Source: Microbacteriaceae bacterium | GTDB lineage: Bacteria; Actinomycetota; Actinomycetes; Actinomycetales; Microbacteriaceae | Assembly (NCBI GenBank): GCA_030840185.1 | Contig: JAUZFY010000167.1 | Span: forward strand, 1 to 7,178 | Length of the DNA stretch: 7,178 nucleotides | Direction: 5' to 3' | Part shown: piece after piece, positions 1 to 6,877 of the stretch | How the letters are laid out: the number at the start of each line of letters is the position of its first letter | Position numbering within the stretch: the first letter of the stretch is position 1 | Made by a program: the position numbers and the translations under genes | Notes under the pieces: generated by a model | Databases searched by the model: none | What the model saw: the letters and a program-made list of their open reading frames with translations, nothing else | What the model was told of the DNA's origin: nothing

Positions 1-1
1 C

Positions 2-205
2 GCCTACGACCTCGTCTCGGCAACCCTCACGCCCCACCCCGCCTCCAGCTGGGCGAAACGCGACCTGCCACTCGACGGTCCGCCGAAGGGATTCACGGAT
101 GCCGTGCTTCCCGACGAGTTCCCGCTCTCGATGTTCTACGAGGCCCTGTCAAAGAAGATGACGGGCGTCGTCGATTCCACCGCGGGTATCACCGCCAACC
201 GATAG
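2..205 (+). CDS. 3' end of an unrecognised protein (partial)
   Basis: An open frame enters from the left edge and runs 67 codons to a TAG at 203-205. The visible C-terminus begins AYDLVSATLTPHP and ends VVDSTAGITANR. It is rich in Pro and acidic/hydrophobic alternation, has no cysteine, no obvious membrane segment and no catalytic motif I can name. Codon choice is GC-ending like the neighbours, which supports real coding. The next gene starts 76 nt downstream (or 17 nt if its GTG at 222 were used), so the two may be co-transcribed. I do not recognise the family; the missing 5' part would be needed for a name. Confidence 0.6.
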   Translation, partial: AYDLVSATLTPHPASSWAKRDLPLDGPPKGFTDAVLPDEFPLSMFYEALSKKMTGVVDSTAGITANR

Positions 206-222
206 AAGCGGTGCTCGATCGG

Positions 223-271
223 TGACATCCCTTCGCGCCGGATGGAAGCTGCGGTATGAATGCGGATGTCA
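223..271. repeat. Perfect 8-bp inverted repeat in the leader of the threonine aldolase gene
   Basis: TGACATCC at 223-230 is the exact reverse complement of GGATGTCA at 264-271, separated by 33 nt. The left arm's CATCC can also pair with a second GGATG at 240-244 (9-nt loop), so two alternative short hairpins are possible. The right arm ends 10 nt before the chosen ATG at 282. It could be a split operator or a leader RNA structure; an 8-bp match can also arise by chance. Confidence 0.3.
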
Positions 272-281
272 GACTAGTGCG

Positions 282-1358
282 ATGACGCAACTGCACGATC
301 CAAGCTACCGAGGCTTTGCCTCCGACAACTACGCCGGCGCGCACACGGAGGTCATCGCCGCGATCGCCGACGCGAACGGCGGCCATCAGATTTCCTACGG
401 CGAGGACGTGTACACCGGCCGCCTGCAGGAACTGATGAAGCAGCACTTCGGTCCCGACGCGGAAACCTTCCCGGTTTTCAACGGCACCGGCGCCAATGTC
501 ACCGCCCTGACATCCCTGCTGCCGCGCTGGGGCGCGGTCATCGCGAGCTCCACCGCGCACATTCACACCGATGAGAATGGCGCGCCGGAGCGCATCAGCG
601 GACTCAAGCTCCTCACCGTGCCGACGCCGGACGGCAAGCTCACTCCAGAACTCATCGACCGCGAGGCCTGGGGATGGGGCGACGAGCACCGGGCACAGCC
701 GCTCGCCGTCTCCATCGCTCAGACGACCGAACTTGGAACTCTGTACACGGTGGAAGAGATCCGGGCCATTGCGGACCACGCGCACTCGAGGGGGATGACT
801 CTTCACATGGACGGGGCGCGAGTGTCCAATGCGGCAGACGCCCTGCGGGTTCCGTTCCGGGAGTTCACGACGGATGCGGGAGTCGACATCCTGAGCTTCG
901 GCGGCACCAAGAATGGTTTGCTCTACGGCGAGGCCATCGTCGCGCTCAACCCGCCGGTCGCCAACGGGCTCATCTACCTGCGCAAGCTCAACATGCAGCT
1001 TGCCTCGAAGATGCGTTTCGTCTCGGCCCAGCTGATCGCTTTGCTCTCGGATGACCTGTACCTGCGCTCGGCGCACCACGCCAACGCGATGGCCGGCCAC
1101 CTTCGCCGATCGCTCGAGGACGCCATCGAGAACGGCCTGACCGGGCTGTCCTTCAGCCAGCCGACCCAGGCGAACGCGGTCTTTGGAGTGCTGGCAAACG
1201 AGTCAGCCGATCGCCTCAAGGAGAAATTCCGCTTCTACGACTGGGATCGCGCGAAGAACGAGGTGCGGTGGATGACAGCGTTCGACACGACTGAGGCCGA
1301 TGTTGACGCGTTCGTTGCCGCCATCATCGAGGAACTGGGCGGCCTGCGGGTCGAGTAG
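282..1358 (+). CDS. Low-specificity L-threonine aldolase (PLP-dependent, fold-type I)
   Basis: The 358-residue product matches the beta-eliminating-lyase/threonine aldolase family, cytosolic PLP enzymes that split L-threonine or L-allo-threonine into glycine and acetaldehyde. Visible landmarks are the N-terminal GFASDNYAG (residues 11-19), the cofactor-phosphate loop NGTGAN (67-72), AHIHTDENGAPE (92-103) with the ring-stacking histidine, HMDGAR (175-180) with Asp177 contacting the pyridine nitrogen, and SFGGTKNG (205-212) with Lys210 as the Schiff-base lysine. The length is normal. The ATG at 282 is chosen because family members start a few residues before the GFxSDN motif. An in-frame GTG at 222 would add 20 Cys/Arg-containing residues with no family counterpart. 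There is no clear Shine-Dalgarno before 282, so it may be leaderless or coupled. The last codons and the TAG stop lie inside a palindromic intergenic repeat. Stereospecificity (L versus L-allo) cannot be read from the sequence. Confidence 0.93.
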   Translation: MTQLHDPSYRGFASDNYAGAHTEVIAAIADANGGHQISYGEDVYTGRLQELMKQHFGPDAETFPVFNGTGANVTALTSLLPRWGAVIASSTAHIHTDENGAPERISGLKLLTVPTPDGKLTPELIDREAWGWGDEHRAQPLAVSIAQTTELGTLYTVEEIRAIADHAHSRGMTLHMDGARVSNAADALRVPFREFTTDAGVDILSFGGTKNGLLYGEAIVALNPPVANGLIYLRKLNMQLASKMRFVSAQLIALLSDDLYLRSAHHANAMAGHLRRSLEDAIENGLTGLSFSQPTQANAVFGVLANESADRLKEKFRFYDWDRAKNEVRWMTAFDTTEADVDAFVAAIIEELGGLRVE

Positions 1359-1389
1359 CGCCCGACGCAGGAGGACGCGTATCGAGACC
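1348..1389 (+). repeat. Palindromic intergenic repeat, copy A
   Basis: This 42-nt element starts GGGTCGAGTAG (1348-1358) and ends CGTATCGAGACC (1378-1389). It overlaps the aldolase gene: its GAGTAG supplies the last Glu codon and the TAG stop. Both ends recur in copy B in the opposite orientation. The general form (GGTCGAGTAG...CGTATCGAGACC) resembles dispersed REP-like elements that I recall between genes in Microbacteriaceae; that attribution is from memory. Confidence 0.7.
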
Positions 1390-1402
1390 ACGGACCACGC
1401 CC

Positions 1403-1438
1403 GGTTTCGATACGGCCGCTGCGCGACCTACTCAACCC
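1403..1438 (-). repeat. Palindromic intergenic repeat, copy B (inverted relative to A)
   Basis: On the plus strand it reads GGTTTCGATACGG at the left and CCTACTCAACCC at the right. Its reverse complement begins GGGTTGAGTAG and ends CGTATCGAAACC, matching copy A's ends with one difference each. The middle is 6 nt shorter than in copy A. A and B therefore face each other. Confidence 0.7.
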
Positions 1439-1440
1439 AC

Positions 1441-1471
1441 ATACGGCCGCTGCGCGACCTACTCTCAACCC
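1441..1471 (-). repeat. Palindromic intergenic repeat, copy C (tandem with B, one end missing)
   Basis: A 24-nt stretch starting ATACGGCC and ending GACCTACTC is identical at 1410-1433 (in copy B) and 1441-1464, at a 31-nt period. Copy C lacks the GGTTTCG end and carries an extra TC before CAACCC, so it looks like a partial tandem duplication of B. It ends 20 nt before the stop of the convergent alcohol dehydrogenase gene. Confidence 0.75.
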
Positions 1472-1491
1472 GCAGTTGGGCCGGAAGCGGG

Positions 1492-2541
1492 CTACGGGCG
1501 CAGCATTACCTTGATCGCGCGGCGCTCGTCCATCGCCGCATAGGCCTCGGCGACCTCGCTGAGCGGAACCGTGAGGTCGAAGACGCGACCGGGATCGATC
1601 GCACCCGAGAGCACCTCTGGCAGTAGTTCCTCGATGTAGCTGCGAACCGGAGCGACACCGCCGTTGACGCCGACGTTGGTGCCGAACAGTTGACGGATCG
1701 GCAATTCCGAGCCGCCGTTCGGCACGCCGACGTATCCGACCATGCCGCCTGGCCTCGTCGACCGGATCGCCTGGTCCATGGACTCGGCCGTCCCAACACA
1801 CTCGAGCACGCAATCCGCACCAACGCCGTCGAACATCGCCTTGATCCGGTCGATCCCGGCCTGGCCGCGCTCCTCAACGATGTCGTCCGCGCCGAAGGCC
1901 CGGGCGACGACCTGACGATCCTCGTTACGGGACATCGCCACCACACGGCTTGCCCCGAGGCGCTTTGCCGCAAGAACGGCGCACAGGCCGACGGCCCCGT
2001 CGCCGACGACGACGACCGTGCTTCCGGCCGTCACGCCGGCGGAGATCGCGGCGTGGTGCCCGGTTCCCATCACATCGGCGAGGGTCAGGAGGCCGGGGAT
2101 CAGGGAATCATCGGGAATTTCCGGAGTGGCGACGAGCGTTCCGTCGGCGTGCGGCACGCGAACGAACTCGCCCTGACCACCGTCGGCGAAGCCGCCGACC
2201 CGATCGTCTGCGCCCCACCAGCCACCGTGGAGGCACGAGGTGCTGACCCCGTTGCGGCAGTTCACGCACGTCATGTCGCAGTCGTAGAACGGCGCGATAA
2301 CAAAGTCACCGACCGCGATCTTCTCGACGTCCGAGCCGACGGCTTCGACAATGCCGACAAACTCGTGGCCGATGCGGCGGGGGTGAGCGATGGGAGTAAC
2401 GCCGCGGTAGGGCCACAGATCGGAGCCACAGACGCAGGCAGCAACGACACGAACGATCGCGTCACCGCCGGTGGAAAGAGTGGGGGTGGGGACTTCTTCG
2501 AGACGCACATCGCGCTCACCGTGGATAACTGTTGCAAACAT
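1492..2541 (-). CDS. Zinc-dependent alcohol dehydrogenase, MDR superfamily (TbADH-like, probably NADP-linked)
   Basis: This 349-residue cytosolic oxidoreductase is full length for the medium-chain dehydrogenase/reductase family. The N-terminal GroES-like domain carries the predicted catalytic zinc ligands Cys38 (CVCGSD), His59 with Glu60 (GHE), and Asp156 (LTLADVMGTGHHAA), the Cys/His/Asp set known from the Thermoanaerobacter NADP alcohol dehydrogenase. A structural-zinc-like lobe has Cys88, Cys92, Cys95 and Cys103. The Rossmann domain has GDGAVG at 180-185. The second beta strand ends in Met-Ser204-Arg205 rather than an Asp, which favours NADP(H); this is inference by analogy with TbADH Ser199/Arg200. 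The ATG at 2541 gives the standard family start. There is no strong Shine-Dalgarno; a TANNNT element lies where a leaderless promoter would place it. The gene starts 36 nt after the acyltransferase stop, in the same direction, and converges on the threonine aldolase. The substrate is unknown. Confidence 0.9.
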   Translation of the reverse strand: MFATVIHGERDVRLEEVPTPTLSTGGDAIVRVVAACVCGSDLWPYRGVTPIAHPRRIGHEFVGIVEAVGSDVEKIAVGDFVIAPFYDCDMTCVNCRNGVSTSCLHGGWWGADDRVGGFADGGQGEFVRVPHADGTLVATPEIPDDSLIPGLLTLADVMGTGHHAAISAGVTAGSTVVVVGDGAVGLCAVLAAKRLGASRVVAMSRNEDRQVVARAFGADDIVEERGQAGIDRIKAMFDGVGADCVLECVGTAESMDQAIRSTRPGGMVGYVGVPNGGSELPIRQLFGTNVGVNGGVAPVRSYIEELLPEVLSGAIDPGRVFDLTVPLSEVAEAYAAMDERRAIKVMLRP

Positions 2542-2548
2542 GAAATCG

Positions 2549-2554
2549 AGCCTA
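2549..2554 (-). promoter_or_regulatory. Candidate -10 element for a leaderless alcohol dehydrogenase transcript
   Basis: On the minus strand TAGGCT (TANNNT) is followed by exactly 7 nt and then the ATG at 2541, which would put transcription start on the A of the start codon. No good -35 is visible 16-19 nt upstream. Actinobacteria have many leaderless genes with this arrangement, but a 3-base match is weak evidence. Confidence 0.3.
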
Positions 2555-2577
2555 GGACACGGAAAATGTGAGCCGCA

Positions 2578-4653
2578 TCAGCGGGCGAGCACGCTCGAAA
2601 TTGCCGCTCCGATCTGCGAGCGCAACGTGAGGGTCCAGGTCACCGTGAGGTGGTCCTGGTCGCGGTAGACGTTCGCCCCGCCAACGACACTGAAGCACTT
2701 GGTGGAGTCGCAGTACTTGTTAGTGAAGTCCAGAAGCGTCGCGCCACTCGCCCGCGCGGCCACCCCGATCGGGTCAACCGGTTGCAGCACGTCCTTGCGC
2801 GGCTCGGTACAGTCCTTCGGCGATGTGACCCTCAGACACTTGTTGGGGTCGTCGAGGAAGTCCGGGTTGTCGATCAAGGTGACGATCGGCGCGCCCTTTG
2901 CCTGAGTCCACGCCCGCGAGAATCCGGCGGCAACCTGATCGGTTTTGCCGCTCGCGGTGCTCGCCGTGGTGACGTACGGGGTGTTATGCAGCGCTGTTGT
3001 GAAGATTGCGCTGTAGGTCGGTTGCTTCGCGAGGGTCGCCTTGAGGTTGCTCAGCCAGTCGCGGCAGGAGTTGGTGAAGGCCACGCTCGGACCGCCAACG
3101 GGAGTCGTCGTCCACGGGCAGGCGCCCTTCAGGTAGGTCGTGAGCGACCAACCCTTTGCGTTAGCGAGCGAGATCATTGTGTCGATGTACTGGTACGCGT
3201 GACTGTCACCGATGAGCGCGACGCGGGAGGCATCCGGGGCAGTGGAACCGAAATGGCAGGCCGTAACCGCCGACTCGTTGAGCTCGACGAAGCATCCCGG
3301 ATAGTTCGGCTGGTCGGCATTGCCGAATCCGGAGCTCGGGATCACCGCGTTGGCGAGCTTGGGATTCTGGCAGGTCGCGGATTCCTCGGCCCCGAAGCAC
3401 GCCGGCGGGTTTGCGTTGATCGACTTGAGCTCGGCGGCTGCCGCCTGATACTTGGGGTTGTTCACCGCGAATGCGCCAGCCACGAGCAGCGACGACACGA
3501 CCATGAGCGAGACCATGAACGCGTACGTAATCCGTGGTTTGCGCACGAGAAGAAACTTCCAGGTGCGCGCGGGGTCTTCGATGTAACGCTTGGTCAGCCA
3601 CCCGAGAACGAATGAGACGAGGAAGAGGGCCACCCGGTTGATGCCCAACAGTCCCCAGCCCGGGATGTACGGGGCGATGACAATAAGCGGCCAGTGCCAG
3701 AGATACACGGAATAGGAGATGTCGCCGATGAACCGCTGCGGCCGACCGCCGAGTATCGAGCCGATGTCCCACGGGCGTTCGGCCCGGGAGGAGGCGAGGA
3801 TCGCGACCGATCCCAGTACCGGCACAATCGCCGCGGTGCCCGGGAATTGGGTGTCCTGGTTGTACTGGTAGCTTGCGACGAGAATCGCGATGAGCCCGGC
3901 GTAGCCGAGAAGGTTGGGCCAGATTGCCCCCCGCGGCCGCCACTTGGGCAGGAGGGCGAGCACTGCGCCCGCCCCGAATTCCCACACTCGCGTGAACGTG
4001 ACGAAGAACGCCTCCGCGGGATTGCTGTTGGTGTAGATCACCGACACGACGAATGACAGCAGGCTCACGACGACGACGAGCGCGATCATGGGCAACCAGC
4101 GCCGGGAGGCGAAGAATTTCACGCCGAGCCAGGTCGCGCCAAGCAGCAGCAGCGGCCAGACCACGTAGAACTGCTCCTCGAGCGAGAGCGACCAGTAGTG
4201 CTGGACCACGGTCGCCTGGTGTGCCGCAAGGTAATCCACCGACCCCAGCGCGAGCGACCAGTTTTCGAAGTAGAAGGTGCTCGCGAGGATCTCTTTGAGC
4301 GAGTCGACGAGGCTCGACAGCGGAAGGATGAAGATCGTCGCGAGCGTCGCGAAGATCAGAACGGTGACGGATGCCGGAAGCAACCGGCGCACACGTTTGG
4401 CCCAGAACGCCGGGAGGGCGATCCGGCCGGTCCGCTCGAGTTCGCGGGCGAGCTGCCCGGTGATCAGGAATCCGGAGATGACGAAGAAGATGTCGACACC
4501 GATGTACCCGCCCGAGAGGCGACCCGGCCAGAAGTGATACAGCACGACCATAACCACGGCCACGGCCCTCAGTCCCTGCACGTGTGGCAAAAAGTGAGTC
4601 GGCTTGCTCTTTGTCGCCGGGGCGAGACGCTCGGCAGTGCGGAATTCAGACAT
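2578..4653 (-). CDS. Acyltransferase 3 family membrane protein with C-terminal SGNH domain (OafA/YrhL type)
   Basis: The 691-residue protein has an acyltransferase-3 membrane domain (about 20-400) and an extracellular SGNH hydrolase-like domain (about 410-690). Such fusions O-acetylate cell-surface glycans, with the membrane part passing the acyl group across the membrane. Family landmarks are GLRAVAV (27-33), the TM1 His40 (LYHF), GYIGVDIFFVISGFLIT (49-65), RVRR (87-90), WSLSLEEQFY (154-163) and YSVYLWHWPL (314-323). About ten or eleven hydrophobic segments follow each other up to 396. The SGNH part shows GDSH (482-485, Ser484 nucleophile), a Gly510 region before Cys512, Asn557 as a possible oxyanion residue, and D665-x-x-H668 completing the triad. 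All ten cysteines (419, 428, 454, 466, 512, 530, 606, 615, 648, 653) are in the extracellular half. The start at 4653 precedes a short basic cytosolic lead. It follows clpB by 55 nt. The acceptor glycan is not deducible. Confidence 0.93.
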   Translation of the reverse strand: MSEFRTAERLAPATKSKPTHFLPHVQGLRAVAVVMVVLYHFWPGRLSGGYIGVDIFFVISGFLITGQLARELERTGRIALPAFWAKRVRRLLPASVTVLIFATLATIFILPLSSLVDSLKEILASTFYFENWSLALGSVDYLAAHQATVVQHYWSLSLEEQFYVVWPLLLLGATWLGVKFFASRRWLPMIALVVVVSLLSFVVSVIYTNSNPAEAFFVTFTRVWEFGAGAVLALLPKWRPRGAIWPNLLGYAGLIAILVASYQYNQDTQFPGTAAIVPVLGSVAILASSRAERPWDIGSILGGRPQRFIGDISYSVYLWHWPLIVIAPYIPGWGLLGINRVALFLVSFVLGWLTKRYIEDPARTWKFLLVRKPRITYAFMVSLMVVSSLLVAGAFAVNNPKYQAAAAELKSINANPPACFGAEESATCQNPKLANAVIPSSGFGNADQPNYPGCFVELNESAVTACHFGSTAPDASRVALIGDSHAYQYIDTMISLANAKGWSLTTYLKGACPWTTTPVGGPSVAFTNSCRDWLSNLKATLAKQPTYSAIFTTALHNTPYVTTASTASGKTDQVAAGFSRAWTQAKGAPIVTLIDNPDFLDDPNKCLRVTSPKDCTEPRKDVLQPVDPIGVAARASGATLLDFTNKYCDSTKCFSVVGGANVYRDQDHLTVTWTLTLRSQIGAAISSVLAR

Positions 4654-4657
4654 CGCG

Positions 4658-4683
4658 CATCAGGCTAACAGTGCCTCCTGATG
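4658..4683. promoter_or_regulatory. Inverted repeat over a candidate -10 site before the acyltransferase
   Basis: CATCAGG (4658-4664) and CCTGATG (4677-4683) form a perfect 7-bp inverted repeat with a 12-nt loop. On the minus strand TAGCCT (4662-4667, TANNNT) overlaps the arm next to the gene and ends 8 nt before the ATG at 4653, a leaderless-type spacing. A GGAGG is present at 4674-4678 but sits 20 nt from the ATG, too far to act as its ribosome site. There is no T-tract, so a clpB terminator is unlikely; an operator or a chance hairpin both remain possible. Confidence 0.3.
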
Positions 4684-4708
4684 TCTAACTTGATCAACGC
4701 GGCTTGGA

Positions 4709-6859
4709 CTACGCACCTTTCCGGATACTCAGTGAGTCACCGACCGCGTCGAGGTCGACCATCACGAGGTCGCCGTCCTGGATGTCGCCTCTCAACAGCG
4801 CCGTGGCGAGCCCGTTGTCAATCTGCTCCTGCATGAGTCGGCGCAGCGGCCGCGCACCGTAGATTGGGTCGTACCCGCGATCGGCGAGCCAGGCCCGGGC
4901 ATTCGGGGTGACGGCCAGATCGAGGCGCCGGTCCTGCAGCCTCCGCGACAACCGGTCGATGTAGAGCTCCACGATCTGGGCGAGGTCGTCCGTGCTCAGG
5001 GAGCTGAAAATCACGATGTCGTCGAGCCGGTTGAGGAACTCTGGTTTGAACGCCTGCCGAACCAGGGACATCACACCCTGCTCCTTTTCCGTCGTGCTGA
5101 ACGTCTGATCGACGAGGAATTGGCTTCCCAGATTGGAGGTGAGGATGAGAATGGCGTTGCGGAAATCGACAGTGCGGCCCTGGCCGTCGGTCAGTCGTCC
5201 GTCATCGAGCACCTGAAGCAGCACGTCGAACACGCTGCTGTGCGCCTTCTCAACCTCGTCGAGCAGCACCACCGAGAATGGCCGGCGTCGCACCGCCTCG
5301 GTCAGCTGGCCGCCCTGCTCATAGCCGATGTACCCGGGAGGAGCGCCGAGCAGGCGGGCGACCGAATGCCGCTCTCCGTACTCGCTCATGTCGATGCGCA
5401 CCATCGCCCGCTCGTCGTCGAAGAGGAATTCGGCGAGCGCCTTGGCGAGCTCGGTCTTTCCGACTCCGGTCGGACCGAGAAACAGGAAGGATCCGGTGGG
5501 GCGGTCGGCGTCGGCGATTCCGGCCCTCGAGCGGCGCACCGCCTCGGCCACCGCCTTCACTGCCGGCTTCTGCCCGACGAGCCGCTTGCCGAGTTCGGCC
5601 TCCAGCCCGAGCAGCTTCTCCGTCTCCCCCTGCATGAGGCGGCCGACCGGGATTCCCGTCCAGGACGCCACCACCGCGGCGATATCCTCCTCGGTGACCT
5701 GCTCGTTGACCATGCGAGGGCCCGTGCTCTCCGCTTGCTCTGCCGCCGCAATGTCCTTCTCGATACGCTTGATCACCTCGTAGTCCAGCCGGGACGCGTC
5801 TTCGTACCGCCCCTCACGCATGGCGCGGTCAAGCTCGATCCTCGCGTCGTTGAGACGGGTCCTCAAATCGCCGACGCCCTGCAATGAGGCTTTCTCGGCC
5901 GTCCAGCGGCTGTTCAGCTCGTCGAGTTCCTTCTGCATGACCGCCATCTCGCTGCGAAGCTTTTCGAGCCGCGCACGGGAGGCTTCATCCTTCTCCTTCT
6001 TGAGCGCGAGCTCTTCGAGGGTCATCCGGTCAATCGCGCGCTTTAGCTCGTCAATCTCCACCGGGGACGATTCGATCTCCATCTTGAGGCGGCTTGCCGC
6101 CTCGTCGACGAGGTCGATCGCCTTGTCCGGCAACTGGCGGCCGCTGATGTACCGGTTGCTCAACGCCGCAGCCGCAACGAGCGCGGTGTCGGCGATGGCC
6201 ACCCGGTGGTGCGCCTCGTAGCGTTCCTTGAGCCCGCGCAGAATCGCGACGGTGTCTTCGACGGACGGTTCCCCGACGAACACCTGCTGGAATCGGCGCT
6301 CCAACGCCGCATCCTTCTCGATGTATTCGCGGTACTCGTCGAGCGTCGTCGCTCCGATCAGCCGCAACTCGCCGCGCGCGAGCATCGGCTTGAGCATGTT
6401 GGATGCCGCGACCGATCCCTCGCCACCGCCGGCTCCCATCAGGGTGTGCAGCTCATCGACGAAGGTGATGATTTCACCGCCCGCCTCGTTGATCTCCTTG
6501 AGCACGGCCTTGAGACGCTCCTCAAACTCGCCGCGGTATTTCGCGCCGGCAACAAGCGCTGCGAGATCGAGCGACACGAGTCGCTTTCCCTTGAGCGAGT
6601 CCGCGACATCGCCGGCGACGATCCGCTGGGCGAGCCCCTCGACAACGGCGGTCTTGCCGACCCCAGGCTCACCGATCAACACCGGATTGTTCTTGGTTCG
6701 ACGGGTGAGCACCTGACTGATCCGTCGGATCTCCGCGTCCCGCCCGATGACGGGGTCGAGCTTGCCGGTACGGGCGATTGCGGTGAGGTCGACGCCGTAG
6801 GTTTCCAGCGCCGACCCCTGATTCTCGTCCGAGGCGGGTACGCCCTGCAGGTTGGCCAT
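4709..6859 (-). CDS. clpB: ClpB disaggregase, natural form without the N-terminal domain
   Basis: ClpB is a cytosolic hexameric AAA+ chaperone that threads aggregated proteins through its pore with DnaK/DnaJ/GrpE. NBD1 has Walker A GEPGVGKT (63-70), pore loop KYRG with Tyr108 (107-110), Walker B ending Asp135-Glu136, and arginines 188-189. The coiled-coil middle domain (about 265-385) is full length, which separates it from ClpA (none) and ClpC (half-length). NBD2 has GPTGVGKT (462-469), pore loop GYIGY (509-513), Walker B ending Asp534-Glu535, sensor-1 Asn576, Arg611 in FLNRLDD and sensor-2 GAR (668-670). No ClpP-docking loop is evident. Usual ClpB is about 850-870 residues; this one is 716 because the roughly 145-residue Clp N-domain is absent and a short linker beginning [10 protein letters not shown] replaces it. 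The ATG at 6859 is well supported by AGAAAGG 7 nt upstream and a promoter with HAIR box just before it. The upstream DNA encodes a methyltransferase, not a lost N-domain. Confidence 0.97.
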   Translation of the reverse strand: MANLQGVPASDENQGSALETYGVDLTAIARTGKLDPVIGRDAEIRRISQVLTRRTKNNPVLIGEPGVGKTAVVEGLAQRIVAGDVADSLKGKRLVSLDLAALVAGAKYRGEFEERLKAVLKEINEAGGEIITFVDELHTLMGAGGGEGSVAASNMLKPMLARGELRLIGATTLDEYREYIEKDAALERRFQQVFVGEPSVEDTVAILRGLKERYEAHHRVAIADTALVAAAALSNRYISGRQLPDKAIDLVDEAASRLKMEIESSPVEIDELKRAIDRMTLEELALKKEKDEASRARLEKLRSEMAVMQKELDELNSRWTAEKASLQGVGDLRTRLNDARIELDRAMREGRYEDASRLDYEVIKRIEKDIAAAEQAESTGPRMVNEQVTEEDIAAVVASWTGIPVGRLMQGETEKLLGLEAELGKRLVGQKPAVKAVAEAVRRSRAGIADADRPTGSFLFLGPTGVGKTELAKALAEFLFDDERAMVRIDMSEYGERHSVARLLGAPPGYIGYEQGGQLTEAVRRRPFSVVLLDEVEKAHSSVFDVLLQVLDDGRLTDGQGRTVDFRNAILILTSNLGSQFLVDQTFSTTEKEQGVMSLVRQAFKPEFLNRLDDIVIFSSLSTDDLAQIVELYIDRLSRRLQDRRLDLAVTPNARAWLADRGYDPIYGARPLRRLMQEQIDNGLATALLRGDIQDGDLVMVDLDAVGDSLSIRKGA

Positions 6860-6866
6860 GTGCGTG

Positions 6867-6873
6867 CCTTTCT
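6867..6873 (-). promoter_or_regulatory. Ribosome binding site of clpB
   Basis: On the minus strand AGAAAGG lies 7 nt before the ATG at 6859. It decides the start of the short ClpB and is the only clear Shine-Dalgarno in the window at normal spacing. Confidence 0.7.
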
Positions 6874-6877
6874 TAAC

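Larger units (their letters stand above)
1348..1438. other. Large imperfect hairpin formed by repeat copies A and B
   Basis: Inner arms 1378-1389 and 1403-1414 pair over 12 bp with one G-T wobble and a 13-nt loop. Outer arms 1348-1358 and 1428-1438 pair at 10 of 11 positions. The structure sits between the stops of two convergent genes and could serve as a bidirectional transcription end point or RNA-stabilising structure. There is no T-run after either arm, so it is not a classical intrinsic terminator. Confidence 0.5.

Noticed and set aside
255..260. TATGAA as a -10 element for the threonine aldolase
   Set aside because: No acceptable -35 at 16-19 bp. The TTGACA-like GTGACA at 222-227 is 27 bp away, too far.
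222..281. GTG at 222 as the start of the threonine aldolase (20 extra residues)
   Set aside because: The extra residues are Cys/Arg/Trp-rich and unlike the family N-terminus, which begins shortly before GFxSDN. They also fall on the inverted repeat. The ATG at 282 fits better, though the absence of a clear ribosome site leaves some doubt.
189..1100. 303-codon open frame on the minus strand opposite the threonine aldolase
   Set aside because: It is Arg/Gly/Val-rich with no family resemblance and lies wholly antisense to a clear enzyme gene. Long antisense frames are expected in high-GC DNA.
1410..1471. CRISPR-like direct repeats
   Set aside because: Only two units with a 7-nt separation. The unit belongs to a palindromic intergenic element, with no spacers and no cas genes.
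1465..1500. Intrinsic terminator before the end of the alcohol dehydrogenase (CCCGC...GCGGG)
   Set aside because: The stem is only 5 bp with a 13-nt loop and no T-run on either strand.
1690..2571. 293-codon plus-strand open frame opposite the alcohol dehydrogenase
   Set aside because: The composition (Asp/Arg/Gly-rich, no motifs) is the mirror of GC-rich codons on the other strand, while the minus-strand frame has full MDR motifs.
2650..3615. 321-codon plus-strand open frame opposite the acyltransferase
   Set aside because: Shadow frame: Arg/Val/Gly-rich, no recognisable domain, antisense to catalytic motifs of the real gene.
4709..6859. ClpC or ClpA identity for the short Clp ATPase
   Set aside because: The middle domain is the full ClpB length with the EKASL and WTGIPV context. 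There is no ClpP-binding tripeptide loop, and the HAIR box is typical of clpB.
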